A model generated the notes under the pieces. It was not told the origin of the DNA. It made no database searches and saw nothing but the letters and a program-made list of their open reading frames with translations. Positions 1 to 11,226 of a DNA stretch of 64,000 bases are shown in pieces (positions within the stretch are counted from its first letter, which is position 1; each line of letters opens with the position of its first letter). The position numbers and the translations under genes were made by a program. Location: contig JAGFBZ010000290.1 of NCBI GenBank assembly GCA_018398805.1, positions 2,914,001 to 2,978,000 on the forward strand. The letters are read 5' to 3'. The stretch comes from Hirundichthys speculiger. Its lineage: Eukaryota > Chordata > Actinopteri > Beloniformes > Exocoetidae.

Positions 1-291
1 GCTGAGAGACTTTATTGTGCTCTGCTATGAGTTTATATGGAGTTGTTTCCTTCTATTAGGCTAGGTAGCCCAGCTTTTGTCTCCTCTGTCAACACTGCCT
101 ATCACCGCTCTCTGACCTGACAACAATCCCAGTAGATCCTTGGTGGCCTCATTAAATCTTGTGGGATGTGATGAGCTTGGTGAAAAGTGCTAGTAACAAT
201 AAATTGGCACCACAGTCCAAGACTGATTTACTGTGGATATCTCCCTTGAGAACACATCCTCACAACCTATGCACATAATCAAAAAATACTA

Positions 292-530
292 TCAAGAGCA
301 TTTAGGATTGAGGCAAATTACTTGTGATGCATAGAGCATATGATATGCTGCCCATGTTTTATTGGGACAACTCAAGTAACCACAGGGTAATGGGTGTGCA
401 ATGGGGTATTCCTCACATTCTTCTGGGGCTTTGCAGACCTGTGCCTTTCTGTGACAGTAGTCTTCTACGGTTATTCCAGTATAGGTAGACAGGATCTCCA
501 CGCCATCATTGCTGATCTTTTTCTTGCAAA
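292..530 (-). other. Candidate terminal exon or ORF fragment, Cys-rich
   Basis: An open minus-strand frame reads from about 530 to a stop at 292, roughly 79 codons, with no in-frame ATG at its beginning and an AG-ending pyrimidine-poor stretch just upstream. The encoded segment holds seven cysteines (two near the first third, a CGYLSC group, and a closing C-x4-C) and one NKT glycosylation sequon, which would fit an extracellular domain. I recognise no family. The frame abuts the truncated hAT MITE at 535, so its upstream part may have been separated by that insertion. It could equally be a chance open frame. Confidence 0.22.
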
Positions 531-534
531 AATA

Positions 535-790
535 ATGCTAATGTAAGAGGTCAACAAAGATGACACTTGTCATATTAAGTTAAGACGACGGTACAATAAC
601 ACTGTTGGTTTGTTTTGTTACTTCTTAATGTTTTTAAATCATGTCATTAATATTTTACAGTAATTAAAAACATATTTAAAAAAGATCAAGGATTTAAAAC
701 ATATTTGTTTAATTTTAATGACCTCTCACGGCCCACCTGCAGTACCACAACGGCCCACCAGGGAGCCGCGGCCCACACTTTGGGAAAATC
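535..790 (-). mobile_element. hAT MITE, truncated copy (same family as 22383 and 38643)
   Basis: Read on the minus strand, this begins with the family's terminal TTCCCAAAGTGTGGGCCGCG region near 780 and follows the other two copies through the AT-rich body to about 535, where similarity stops. The second terminal inverted repeat is absent, so it is truncated and no target duplication can be scored. Confidence 0.75.
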
Positions 791-1797
791 ATCGATTTAG
801 AAGATACCACAGATTTTATGCCGGTCATCTTATTCTATTCAGTTGTATTTATCTGTGACACATTTTAAAGACCAGTCCTTGAAAATATTGGTTGGGGGCC
901 ACTGCTTTACATGGTTGTTGTAGCTTGTTGTGTGTGATATTGTGTTGAACAAGGGGGTCAATCAAACGCAACAAGTTGTCAGATGTTTCAGAGATGTTTA
1001 TTGTTGTCAATTCCTTGCAACAGCAAAATGAGAGAGACATTCTACCAAACAGATGAAATTTAACGGCCTAACATACCGTTCTGACATCGTCTGTCTTGTT
1101 TTTCTGCTTTGACATTAACAAAATCAAAACAATAACTTCCTCTTGCCTTGTTGTATACAGTTGTATGTTTTGACCCTGGGTCTGTATTCAATCAGTTACC
1201 TCCAGTATTATACCCACTGCCAAGAAAACGGAAGATATCCTCCCACTCTTCTTCGTTAAATTTGTTAAATTAGAGCTTTTCTCACAATCATGTGGGTTTA
1301 TATAGTAATATAGTATATAGTATACTGAAGCAAGAATGCAGCTGCTTCTGTACGAAGACGGATGTGCATGCTTGTTGAAACTGCAAGTATATCCCAGGCC
1401 TTAATTGCCACACCTGTGGTTTTTACCATTTTTTTTTCCAGTGGTTTTACTCTTGTAATTGGTGTAAACACACTCTCAAAAAGATCATGAAATAAAAGGG
1501 ATAATTTAATAAGATGGCCAAATATGTTCTAGTACAGTAATTGCCCCCAAGTGCTAGTTTGTTCCTAATGATCACAATGATCATATTCAACTATTACATG
1601 TGACTTTAATTTCAATACAATAAAATCATAAAACAATACCAAAAACCAATATAAAAAACAAATGCAATCCACTTATATCAGTTACTGTAATGGGTTGGGA
1701 TGTAATATTAAATTCACAGTATCGTATTTTCCCCTCAGGGGTGATATCACATTATTATCATTAGAGTGGTTAGATTTTATCACCTGCTCATAAAATA
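791..1797. other. No gene seen
   Basis: AT-rich sequence with only short open frames that lack any recognisable domain. Nothing supported. Confidence 0.6.
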
Positions 1798-1801
1798 AAA
1801 C

Positions 1802-1912
1802 CCACACACACACATATCCATGCTTTCGCCACATGCACAAAATATATTTATTCGAGTTCTCCCTCCACTCACTCACTCACTCACACACACACACAGACAC
1901 ACACACACGTAC
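1802..1912. repeat. (CA)n and (CACT)n microsatellites
   Basis: Runs of CA at 1802-1813 and within 1880-1910, with a CACT run between. A further short (CA)n lies at 2109-2124. Confidence 0.85.
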
Positions 1913-2124
1913 ACATTTGCAGATGGTACAGTTTACATCCAAACACAGTCACACAAAAGATCACACAAAAATGAGAGGCAAGACTTTAAGATAACAATGC
2001 TAATGTAATAACATGAATAATATCTCTTAGCATTTTTTTGACAACTGTTTCTACTGTAGAAGCATATATTGACAATTGAAACATACCCATAAATGATATA
2101 TTTATCCCCACACACACACACACA

Positions 2125-3239
2125 TTTAGAGATGAATCTGTTTTAGCACTGGTCCTAATGTAAGCTATTTTAAGTCATTAACAACACAGGAACTGCTTAG
2201 GTTCATGGGGAAAAAACTGTCCTTTGGGTAAAATACTGCAAAAAAAGGGTATTACTGTAAAGTAGAGGAGGAGAAGAGTGGAGTTGGGGAATGGATAGTG
2301 AGATAATGTGAGGTTTGGATAAAGGAAGAGAGGGATAGAAAGCTAAAGAAAGGATTAGTCATGCAGCAAACCAGAGACGCTGGATGGGTAATGAAGGAGA
2401 CAGGCCAGTAATGGATGGGAATAGGATAGAGGGGCTTAGCAGGAGTCGTGCAGTGCATTGATTACTTCAATCTGTCATTAGCTATAGTTCCTATACCACA
2501 AGTGTAAGTTGGGTATTAGAGTAGTGAAAGAGAGTCCAGAAGAAGATGGGATTGAGAACGGAGCTATGACTGCACAGAAAAGAAACAAAAAGAAGTAATT
2601 GCACAAAAGTCCAACATAAATGGATGTCATGCTGGCAAATCTGCTTTTGTATTTGCAATGTTTGTGTCCAGCATGAATCCCTGTCTGCTCAGTCCATTTT
2701 ATAGGATGTTAAGACAGCTTGATGCTTCATAATTTTTCTTTAACTGACACTATTAAATGTAGTGTCATCCACTGACACATTGTAGCCATAAAGAAAACAG
2801 ATGTGCTTGCTTTGTGAGCTGGAAAATAGACAACTGAACTCTATTACTTCTTTTCGGCAAATGAGTCTTGACAAGTCCAAGTGTTTGGCAGACAAATACA
2901 ATCATGTTGAGATTCAAGCATGCATATTTGCATTTGTTTGAACTGCAGAGCACAGAACTACTAAAAAGTGTCAAGCTACTTGTTGTGGAGATTCATTTAT
3001 TTTGACTGAGCTACTTCATAACCTTCTTTTTTTCATTTCCCATTCCTGAATGAATTCCGTTTTTGTGTTTCCTATTAAAAAATGCACTTCTGGTTTGAGT
3101 TAAACTTTCTGACAGATGGCATCATTTTGGCTTCAGGACAACCTTTCAACTTTTTTCTTTCCTTTTCTTTTCTTTTTGTAGTTTACAGTGGACACAAAAT
3201 CCTACTAACGCCTTCAAACATCTAATGTAATGGAAAAAT
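2125..3239. other. No gene seen
   Basis: Low-complexity-poor AT-rich sequence; open frames are short and without recognisable domains. Confidence 0.6.
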
Positions 3240-3715
3240 GTAATTGCAGATATTTGATTTCAATTTTCAACTCACTTTATTTGGACAGCACCATTTCACA
3301 CAAATCTCAAGGGGCTTTAACACAGAAAGCAAGAGAGTTCAATGTAGTCCATTTCAGTATGATCTATTTCAGTCCAGTTATATTCCAAAACAGTCTAATT
3401 CATTGTTATTCAGTTATTATCCAATTCATTTCAATTGACTCAAGAGTCAAAATTCATAAAATGACACTTAATAAAAAGAAAACAGCTTCATTAAAGAACA
3501 CAAAGTAATCTTTACTTTGCTACAATCCCTGATCCTGAGCAAACAGGAAAAAGGAAAAGGAAAAAAAAAAAACCCTGATTAACTGGAAGAAAAAAATTTT
3601 AACAGAACCAGACTCAAGGAAGGTGGCCATCTGCCTTGACCAGTTGGGAGTCTTAGATGACAGCAGACCCATATCAAACAATCCAGAGGATGAGTTTACT
3701 GAGACAATCATTCTG
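3240..3715 (-). repeat. Decayed 3' tail of a LINE/SINE-type repeat
   Basis: On the minus strand the segment carries the widespread fish tail order: a TGGTCAAGGCAGATGGCC block (about 3640), a TCTGGTTCTG block, T-rich stretches, then CCCCTTGAGATTTGTGTG and an AAATAAAGTGAGTTGAAAAT end near 3260. A plus-strand relative of the same tail type is at 60360-60590. The family assignment is from recognition of the motif order, not a search. Confidence 0.55.
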
Positions 3716-4512
3716 ATACAGATTTCCACTCATTGTTTTGATTTCCGTTTCAGTGAAATTTAGTTCAAGATCTTAAGAAATTCACCTGCCAAGCTGACAT
3801 CCATTCTGAAAAATACTACAGATTAGTTGGTAGTGAAGGTTCACAGAAAATATGAGGTGTGTATATATAAACACAGGATCTACACTGCTTTCTATTTATT
3901 TGTCCTGGATGGATGAATGGATTAATAAATATTTCCATATATAAGATGGAATTAGAATACATGTGGACAGAGATAAACATGATAACAGCTCAAATTGAAA
4001 TATAAAAAAAGTGTTCAATATATATATTTAAAAAATCTACTGTTGTGGAGGGAAAAAAGCCTTTGTAGGCCAGAAAGCTGGAGTTTATTTCACTCTCTGG
4101 TGTGTCAAGGAGAATAAAAGGTAGTGCTTTGCAAAGTTATGTATAGTGGTTTCAGGCTAGATGAGGTGACAGAATACATTTTATAGTGTTTGTATATATG
4201 CACACAAGTGCACAGTAAGTGCTTCTTTGAGCCAGTCCCCAGCCCAGATAAATACCAGGGGTTTAGCCAGGATGGGCAGACTAAACATGTGAATCACAAG
4301 ACCCCTGAATCCCATACCAGATTGAGGCTTGGGTTAAAAATGACAGCCATTGACCTACAGGCATGCCAATGAAAATTGGGCTACTTTTGATTGAAGGAGA
4401 GGAAGACGGTGTCTGTAGTGTTGCGGTCCAGCTCAGAGGCAGGACAAAGAGGAAGAGGCCACACATGACTTTTAAACTAAGAGAGCAAGAAAAGAGGAAA
4501 AGCAAGCGACTT

Positions 4513-5135
4513 GGCCTGAGAGTAGGGACTTTGATGTTGGACAGGAGAAGCTCGAGAGTTGATTGACAAGATGCAGAGGTGGAAGGTGGATGTTCTGTGT
4601 GTTCAGGAGACCAGGTGAAAAGGTAGCAAGTTGAGAAGCTTAAGAGCGAGGTTCAAGGTGTTTTATCATGGTGGGGATGGGAAGATGAATTGAGGAGAAG
4701 TTATCTTGAAGGAGGATCTTGTTAGGAATGTTCTGGAGGTGAAAAGTGTGAGATGGAGTGATGAGTCTTAAGCTAGAAACTGAAGGTGTGATGATCTGTG
4801 TTGTTAGTGGTTATGCTCCAAAGGTGGGACGTGAGTCAGAAGAGAAGAAGGAATTCTGCAGTGAGGCTGATGAAGTGATGTGGAGTATTCTCAGAGACGA
4901 AAAGTAGTGATTGGTGCAGACTTCAAAGGACATGTTGGAGAAAGCAACAGAGGTGATGAGGAAGTGATGGGCAGGTCCATCCTTTTTGCAAAGGATCTTT
5001 TTGCAAAGTCTACCACAGATGGTGGTAGACTTTGCAAAAAAGGATGGGAATGGCTATGGTGAATACTTTCTTCTAGAGAAGACAGGAACATAGGGTGACT
5101 TTTAAGAGTGGAGCTAGGCGCAACCAGGTATAATA
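4513..5135 (+). pseudogene. RTE-like LINE endonuclease (APE-type) relic
   Basis: Translated fragments match the order of the apurinic-endonuclease domain of RTE-type LINEs: a GTLM start segment (about 4525), VDVLCVQETR (4587-4616, the catalytic Glu region), a YAP segment (about 4815), VVIGADFKGHVGE (about 4905-4945, the catalytic Asp-Phe region), and a VTFKSG-like end near 5100. The enzyme would nick target DNA to prime reverse transcription. The frame is broken by in-frame stops (a Trp codon after QETR is TGA) and by frameshifts, and no reverse transcriptase follows because an (AT)n tract begins at 5153. It also contains a 19-bp inverted duplication at 4998-5040. Clade assignment is by motif recognition. 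Confidence 0.72.
4998..5040. repeat. Perfect 19-bp hairpin
   Basis: Left arm 4998-5016 and right arm 5022-5040 are exact reverse complements, separated by a 5-base loop. The right arm is the normal endonuclease coding sequence; the left arm is an inverted copy of it, inserted within the relic. A further short direct repeat of TTTTTGCAAAG precedes it. Confidence 0.85.
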
Positions 5136-5150
5136 CATCTAGCATGTCTA

Positions 5151-5152
<2 letters not shown>

Positions 5153-5249
<97 letters not shown>

Positions 5250-5258
5250 CATACATAC
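5153..5258. repeat. (AT)n then (ACAT)n microsatellite
   Basis: About 46 uninterrupted AT units followed by four ACAT units, ending against the MITE at 5262. All long Ile-Tyr repeat frames over this tract are artefacts. Confidence 0.97.
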
Positions 5259-5261
5259 ACA

Positions 5262-6012
5262 CAGTCATGGAAAAAATTATTAGACCACCATTTTTTCTTC
5301 ACTTTCTTGTTCATTTTAATACTTGGTACCACTAAAAGGTGGGGTGGGTGTTGTTTTTTTGCAACACTTTTTACAATATTGCCTGAAAACCTTTTCACAT
5401 TTCCATTGCACCCACTGAAATAAAATGTTTGCAAAAAAAACTAAACATTTTGGTCCAGTCTAGAAGGTATAATCAGAGAAAAACTCTGACCAATCAAAAA
5501 AGTGATCATCACTATTTTGATTGGCTGCCTAATACGTCCATCAAATATCACCCCTCCCTCCCTCCCTCCCTATGGTTCATGCAGTCGTGAATCATGTGAA
5601 GGCGTGGTTTCGAGGGGTGAGCTGAAGAGGAGGAGGCGGAGCCTTTGGGAGGAGGGAGGGAGTGTATATTTTCAAAATCTCACTTGAGTTGGATTGCTGG
5701 AACCGTTTTTCAAACAACACCTACTCCACCTGACTAAAACAGACAGAAAAGAAAACACTGAATGCATAAAAGCAGTGTTTTTGGCAGTACAACGCCATAG
5801 CTTTTGATGTAAAAACTTAAGTGATTTAGGTTATAATCAAGAAAACCATGGAAAATGGTAAGATATCAGCTCCTAAATAAAACTCTTATGAGCAATCTTT
5901 GTGGTTATCGTTATGTTTGCCCAAACAAATGAACCTTTAGTTGTACCAGGCATTAAAATGAACAAGAAACTGAAGAAAACAAGGGTGGTCTAATAATTTT
6001 TTTCCATGACTG
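5262..6012. mobile_element. Tc1/mariner-type MITE, long copy
   Basis: Ends in inverted repeats beginning CAGTCATGGAAAAAATTATT (5262) and closing with its reverse complement at 6012, followed by TA. A second, shorter copy in the opposite orientation at 17943-18316 has clean TA duplications. The inner region holds a CCAAT-type GATTGGCTG (about 5518), a (TCCC)n tract and a TATATTTT box (about 5663), so it looks promoter-like. No transposase frame is present, so it is non-autonomous. Confidence 0.82.
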
Positions 6013-6035
6013 TATATATATATATATATATATAT

Positions 6036-7462
6036 AGGGATGGGCAACTTCCATGATAAAGAGGGACATTTTTTTCCACCATCATCAGAGGGCCACATGA
6101 CCACATTAAATGATTGGATATGAAATAAATTGCAATATGATTTTCAATAAGAATGCATTTTATATGTATTTAAATCTGTATGTTTATTGCACCAACATAC
6201 AACTATTCTAAGCATAGAAATGCATTTTGACTATGTCCTTGATATGCAACAAAGACAAAACATTTGCTTAAAAAAGTGCAAAAAGAAACTTTACCACCAT
6301 ATTCAGATTCAGATTCAGACAACTTTATTTATCCCCGAGGGGAAATTGAGGTCCAACTGAGCAGCATTGTGTTGTCAGGGTATTAACAATATGAATGAGA
6401 TTAACAGGACTAAAATAGAAATAAATATAGAATATACAGTATGTACACAATTTGAAATGTTAAATTATATAAAGTGACTGGAGTGAATGAGGTAGAGATA
6501 AAGTGCAGGCAGTGTAAACAGTGTAAAGCAGTATGGATGGTAGACACAGTATAAACAATATGTAAACAGTATAAAGGTGTATCAAAACACAACAAAAATG
6601 ATTTAAAAGTAAGTGCAAATAGCTCATATTAAATCTGGCCAAATGACAATAAAATCAATTCAGAATCAATTCAATTTGGAAAGAAATCACATTTAATAGG
6701 CCTAACAGCAGGAGACTGAGACCCAATCTGAATTACAGTTAATGAGAGAGCTGTGGTTTGGGCTGCTGGCTGACAATAGATCGGATGTCAGTGTCAATCT
6801 TTGTGGTCCCAATGTGCATCAAGTGAAAGAGAGTATCTTTGGATTTTATGTGCTTCATTGTTGAAAAACTGCTCTCACAAATGTAGGTGCTACCATACAT
6901 GCTGGGCACTGACAGCGCAAAAGTCTCTCAGACACGGAAAGCGAGCCTCGGGAAGAAGTCTCAAAAATGAAACCCCCCCTCTCGTTGCGCTTTGGTTGAA
7001 AAAAAACTGATCTGCCTGTAGCTCGCAGAGTTCCAGCTGCAGCTCCGATGGTTGCGTGCTGACCGGAGCAGAGAGGGGGTCTGTGAACGGCGCGATTCGT
7101 GGTTGCATCTCGTGGAAATCTTGGCAAACGGTCGTTGAATTGTTCCTGCAATTTTTCGATGTCTGCCTTGTATTTCCTGAAATGATTTTCACACTCGGGG
7201 TTGTCTTTGCACATCTCGGCATAAGCGAGAAAATGTACCAGACTTGCATGAGGGGCAGAAAAGCCTTCTATGAAGAGGCCAAGTTTGCGCTGAAACGCTG
7301 TCATATGAGAGTAGAGGTCACACACAGTTTTGTCTCTCCCCTACAAGCGTGTGTTGAGGTGGTTGAGATGCGCGGTGATGTCGGTTAGAAAGGCCATGTC
7401 ACAAAGAAACTGCGTCTTGGAGTTATTGGCAGTAGGCACTTGTGTCACCACTAACACTGTTC
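6036..7462 (-). pseudogene. hAT transposase C-terminal relic (Charlie/SCAND3/ZBED-like)
   Basis: Minus-strand fragments of one protein occur in order. [16 protein letters not shown] lies at about 7390-7341, [19 protein letters not shown] follows from about 7325, then FRKYKADIEKLQEQFNDR, then a frame change to FTDPLSAPV, then YICESSFSTMKHIKSK near 6870 and a tail to about 6770. This is the core and dimerisation end of the hAT transposase group also domesticated in vertebrates; it acts in the nucleus on its own terminal repeats. At least two frameshifts break it. The minus-strand 3' end of the element is probably at 6036, where GGGATGGGCAACTT resembles a hAT end. A LINE tail is inserted at 6301 and a Tc1-like relic interrupts it at about 7465. 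Confidence 0.78.
6301..6620 (-). mobile_element. 3' end of a Rex1/CR1/L2-type LINE
   Basis: On the minus strand the end reads as a CCCCTCGGGGATAAATAAAG block followed by repeated GAATCT units (6301-6320 on the plus strand as repeated CAGATT). This tail, with the polyA-like ATAAATAAAG and a short tandem end instead of polyA, is characteristic of this LINE group in fishes. It lies inside the hAT relic. No coding part remains. Confidence 0.7.
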
Positions 7463-7464
7463 TC

Positions 7465-8132
7465 CAAGAACACTGGAGCAGAGATGCCAATTTCAGTAAC
7501 TCCTCGTGCAGATTGAATGGAAGAGTCTGGGTTTGGTGGTTGCCAGCAGAACAGTACTTGTCTGACTGCATTGGGCCAAGTGTAAAGTTTGGTGGAGGGG
7601 GGATTATGGTGTGGGGTTGTTTTTCAGGAGCTGGGCTTGGCCCCTTAGTTCCAGTGAAAGGAACTCTGAATGCTTCAACATACCAAGACATTTTGGACAA
7701 TTCCATGTTCCCAACTTTGTGGGAACAGTTTTGAGCTGGCCCCTTCCTCTTCCAACATGACTGTGCACCAGTGCACAAAGCAAGGTCCATAAAGACATTG
7801 ATGGCAGAGTCTGGTGTGGATGAACTTGACTGGCCTGCACAGAGTCCTGACATCAACCTGATAGAACACATTTGGGATGAATTAGAGCAGAGACTGAGAG
7901 CCAGACCTTCTCAGCCAACATCAGTGTTTGACCTCACAAATGCACCTTTAGAAGAACAGTAAAAATCCCCATAAACACACTCCTAAACCTTGTGGACAGT
8001 GTTCCTAGAAGAGTTGAAGCTGTTCCAGCTGCAAAGAGTGGACCCACATCATATTGATTAGGATTGGGATGTCACTAAAGCTCATATGTGAGTCAAGGCA
8101 AGTGAGCAAATACTTTTGGCAAAATAGTATAT
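7465..8132 (+). pseudogene. Tc1-like transposase relic, 5'-truncated
   Basis: The catalytic half of a Tc1-type DD34E transposase is readable on the plus strand. [16 protein letters not shown] lies near 7587-7634. QHDCAPVH, which carries the second catalytic Asp, lies near 7757-7780. PAQSPDINLIEHIWDELEQR, which carries the catalytic Glu, lies near 7834-7893. The first Asp region is only vestigial (the [10 protein letters not shown] stretch). An in-frame TGA at 7732-7734 interrupts the frame, and the DNA-binding half is absent. The 3' terminal repeat ends TACTTTTGGCAAAATAGTAT at 8111-8130. It sits in the decayed hAT element and was therefore a later insertion. Confidence 0.85.
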
Positions 8133-9480
8133 ATATATCAATGTCACAACGGTGTCTGAGGGGTTTGAGGGAGATGGTCAGTGTCCTGAGCAAAGTATCT
8201 CCAAAGTAGGGTGAATGAAAGACTAAATTAATAGAAGTTTGGTGCTAATTTAAGATTAAGGTAAAAAACAATTCATAGTCATCAGATAACTGCCAAGCAG
8301 CAAAAAAATGTGGTGTCATACACTGTAATGAATAGACATGGCAAGCCCAACAAGACTGCCTAAAAAATATAATGGTAAAAAACTATTTGTGTGAGACTGA
8401 ATGGAGGGTATGTGAGTACAATATTGAACTCACACACCCATGTGTATTCCCATGTATCTTTTGGAAAAAATATGCATGGGAAAAAAGGAGGTTACCTAAA
8501 AGTGGTATTATCTGATTTTCTGGTCAATAAGGTATTTCTAAAACCCTCGGGTTATTCAGAAAATGTAAAATTGTCAACTAAAACCTTGTACTACCCAGCC
8601 TCACGCATGTTACAAAATGTCTTTAACAGGCATAGTTTCAAACTGTAATTTGTTATCTATTTAAAGTGGCCCAGCAGGGGCCTAAGAGAGGTAGCCGATG
8701 AGCTGCCTGTTGCCCAGTGACTTCAAAACTCCATTAACATTTGTGCTTGTGTGATGGTGCATGTGTGTTCAGTGAGTCATAAGTGCCAGGACAAAATTAA
8801 ACCACACAGACAGGACTAATGAAGAATTCAAAAAGGTCTGAGTTGATGGAGGGTAATAGCACACGCACATGCAGACAGTAGAACACACAAACACAGTCTG
8901 AGCCACATACCGTCCCTGAGCTTGGGACTAGCAATGGAAGAACTGTTAAATTAATCCTCAGTGAAACCTTTATGCAAGAATATTTTGCAGAAGTTAATGA
9001 ACTGGCTAAAAAGCAAACCAGTGTGCACACAGAAAGCCTCTGAACTCCCATCTGGCTAGTACTTTACATGGTGGTCTGTCTGCACAAATCCACCAGTGCC
9101 AGTCCATTGATGTCATGATTGGGTGGGGAAGAAGAAAAAGAGTGACAGTGAAGTAAGATATGGTATTCTAAGGCAGGGCAATTGGGGGTCAAGAACTGTG
9201 CTCCTGAAAATAAAAAAAATGACTAAGAGATAAAAAGGCAAATATTGATATTTCTTGATGTTTTATGCTTCAGGTCAAATTGACGCAAATAACACATTTC
9301 AGCTGAGTCTACACAGGAATTTCAGAATAGCCTAAAGCAAGCTTGTACATATGAATATAGGAAATAGAGGTTCATATTGCTTTTAAAGAGATTAATTTCA
9401 AATAAGAAAATGTTAAATAGGCATGGATATGATAAACAAAAAATTCTTACACTTATCTGTCTCATTTGCTTTCTTTCTGA
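8133..9480. other. No gene seen
   Basis: AT-rich sequence without recognisable coding or repeat signals. Confidence 0.55.
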
Positions 9481-9489
9481 ATTATGTGT

Positions 9490-9500
9490 TCTCTCTCTCT

Positions 9501-9531
<31 letters not shown>
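9490..9531. repeat. (CT)n microsatellite
   Basis: CT units with one CCGA interruption, then a short C run. Confidence 0.93.
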
Positions 9532-9601
9532 CCCCTCTTAAACATATTCCATCTTCCACCTGCTGTCCTGACAACATTGCTAAAAAGTTGGAGTCATTTG
9601 T

Positions 9602-10111
9602 AATTTGAATATTTTTATTGGATTTTATAACATATACAGCTACACACAAAGCGCGAGAACACAAAAATACTTTGCACACACACCATAAATTTGTGAAAAA
9701 CAAATAAATAGATAAAAAAATTTAAGAAATAAGAATGAAAATAGACATTATTACATTACCCAAAATATTTGCGTTAATGACAATAAGAAAAATCTGCAGA
9801 CACTCTGACAATGCAAAGCAATGACAGCTTAACAAATAATGCCAATCAGTAAAAAAAAAAAAAACACAGGGCCATTAACAATACTTATTAGACATGGAGC
9901 TTATCAACATAAAATAGGAATGGTGGCCACAGCTTTTTAAATTTTCTCTCCAAGCCTTGAGTTACAAGTCTTAATTGTTCCACTGTGAGATGAGCCACTA
10001 TGTCCATCACCCACTGCCTATGAGAAGGGGGTACCAACTTCTTCCACTTAAGCAAGATAGTCCGTCGTGCTAGAAGTGTAGTAAAGGTGACTGCCGTGGC
10101 ATGGGCGGCTG
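9602..10111 (-). mobile_element. 5'-truncated L1-type LINE insertion with 17-bp target duplication
   Basis: The 17-bp sequence AAGTTGGAGTCATTTGT occurs at 9585-9601 and again at 10112-10128, flanking exactly 510 bp. On the minus strand the insert begins inside a LINE ORF2: ARRTILLKWKK, then SHRQWVMDIVAHL, then LRLVTQGLERKFKKLWPPFL, stopping at 9888. This matches the C-terminal region of fish L1/Tx1-like ORF2 proteins. A 3' untranslated region follows with an AATAAA (about 9618) near the end. Truncation at the 5' side plus the long duplication is the signature of target-primed reverse transcription. The ORF piece has no internal stop, so the insertion is relatively recent. Confidence 0.88.
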
Positions 10112-10934
10112 AAGTTGGAGTCATTTGTGAGTCTTGTAAGGCTTTTAAAGAGGTTGGAACCAGTTAACTGGCTTTTCGTTAAAGGTTAACACTTCTATGT
10201 TCCCACTAGACACTTCCTGTCACCATGACCATGAGGTCAAAAGCCGCAAAAAAATACTGTGTCCCAAATTAGGGATAGTCCAGCAAGCCTTTAATGCCAC
10301 TTTGTTCCACTGAAGGTGCACTTCGTTGTGTCTTCCGCCAGGGGTTACCATAACAGCATATCACTTCTTCTCATGATACACGGACCCCATATGGTCAGGA
10401 GTGGTCTTGTTACATAGTGTGGCTTTCAAGTATTTGTATAAGAGTACAGGAAGCACAGACAAAGCCTACAGATCTGGAGACTATGGGCCTGATCTTGCGC
10501 CAAACAGGATAGCAGGTAGCAGGAGAGGCGTTCGCCCACAAAGAACGCAATCTTTCACCTCCCGAAACCCGTAATCTTACCTGCGCCAATCACTATATTA
10601 TGCACACATTATGCATGGGAGTGGTTAGGGCGTTCCACCTGTTAAACCCATTAGTGCATCAGCAGCCATTGCCTTTAAGAGCAGATTGCGGTACCTGCAA
10701 AATGCTATGGAGCATCTTTTCATCCAGATCAGAGCAGCTCTCATGGGCAGCTCGTCTGGGACTCTGCTGTAGAGCTTCTTCCTCTTCTTTCTTCCTCCTC
10801 CTCTGCACTGTTATATACATAACTAGCTCTAACTAATGTGGAGCAAATGATTTAGTCATTTCTTTTGTACTCCAAGAAGTTTCAACAAACTGCTCAGAAA
10901 AAATAGAGCCAGTGAGCTTCCAGGAAAGCATTTC

Positions 10935-11145
10935 TTAACTAGAAAAGCACTCGGAGAGCGCAGACCTCCGCCAAGCACAACAGTTCTCCCATATAGCGAT
11001 TTACAGATTGTGATAAAATCCGCCTTCTGGATCAGATCCAGATCATCTGAAATTTTATAGAGGTTTTCATTGTCAATACCTGAGTGAAATTTCATGAGAT
11101 GTGGGCAATAATTAACGGAGATGTTGAGAAACAAAATTTCTGGCC
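10935..11145 (+). repeat. Dispersed fish repeat, left part (right part 11578-11712)
   Basis: Contains the recognisable CTCGGAGAGCGCAGACCTCC block and a GATCAGATCCAGATCATCTG block. After an interruption at about 11146-11577 it resumes with GATCACACCCAAAATAAAAT and CATCAAAATCCATCCATAAC, which is the usual continuation of this common repeat. The interrupting segment is a later insertion. The family name is uncertain. Confidence 0.5.
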
Positions 11146-11156
11146 CCATTGAGCGC

Positions 11157-11226
11157 GTGTTACGGTCCCAAGCGGGTTGTGAACCCGCAACCTTCCACCT
11201 CTGGGGCCCCTGACCACAACCCACTG
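11157..11226 (-). repeat. tRNA-derived SINE head (antisense)
   Basis: On the minus strand a box A-like GTGGGGCAGTGGGTTGTGG is followed at tRNA-like spacing by box B-like GGTTGCGGGTTCACAACCC. It cannot be a working tRNA because the acceptor arms do not pair. It lies in the segment that interrupts the dispersed repeat. Confidence 0.5.

Noticed and set aside
4891..5434. Long frames with Ile-Tyr repeats on both strands
   Set aside because: They are translations of the (AT)n microsatellite.
6410..6642. Minus-strand frames with repeated His-Cys-Leu-type segments
   Set aside because: They arise from short imperfect repeats in the LINE 3' tail.
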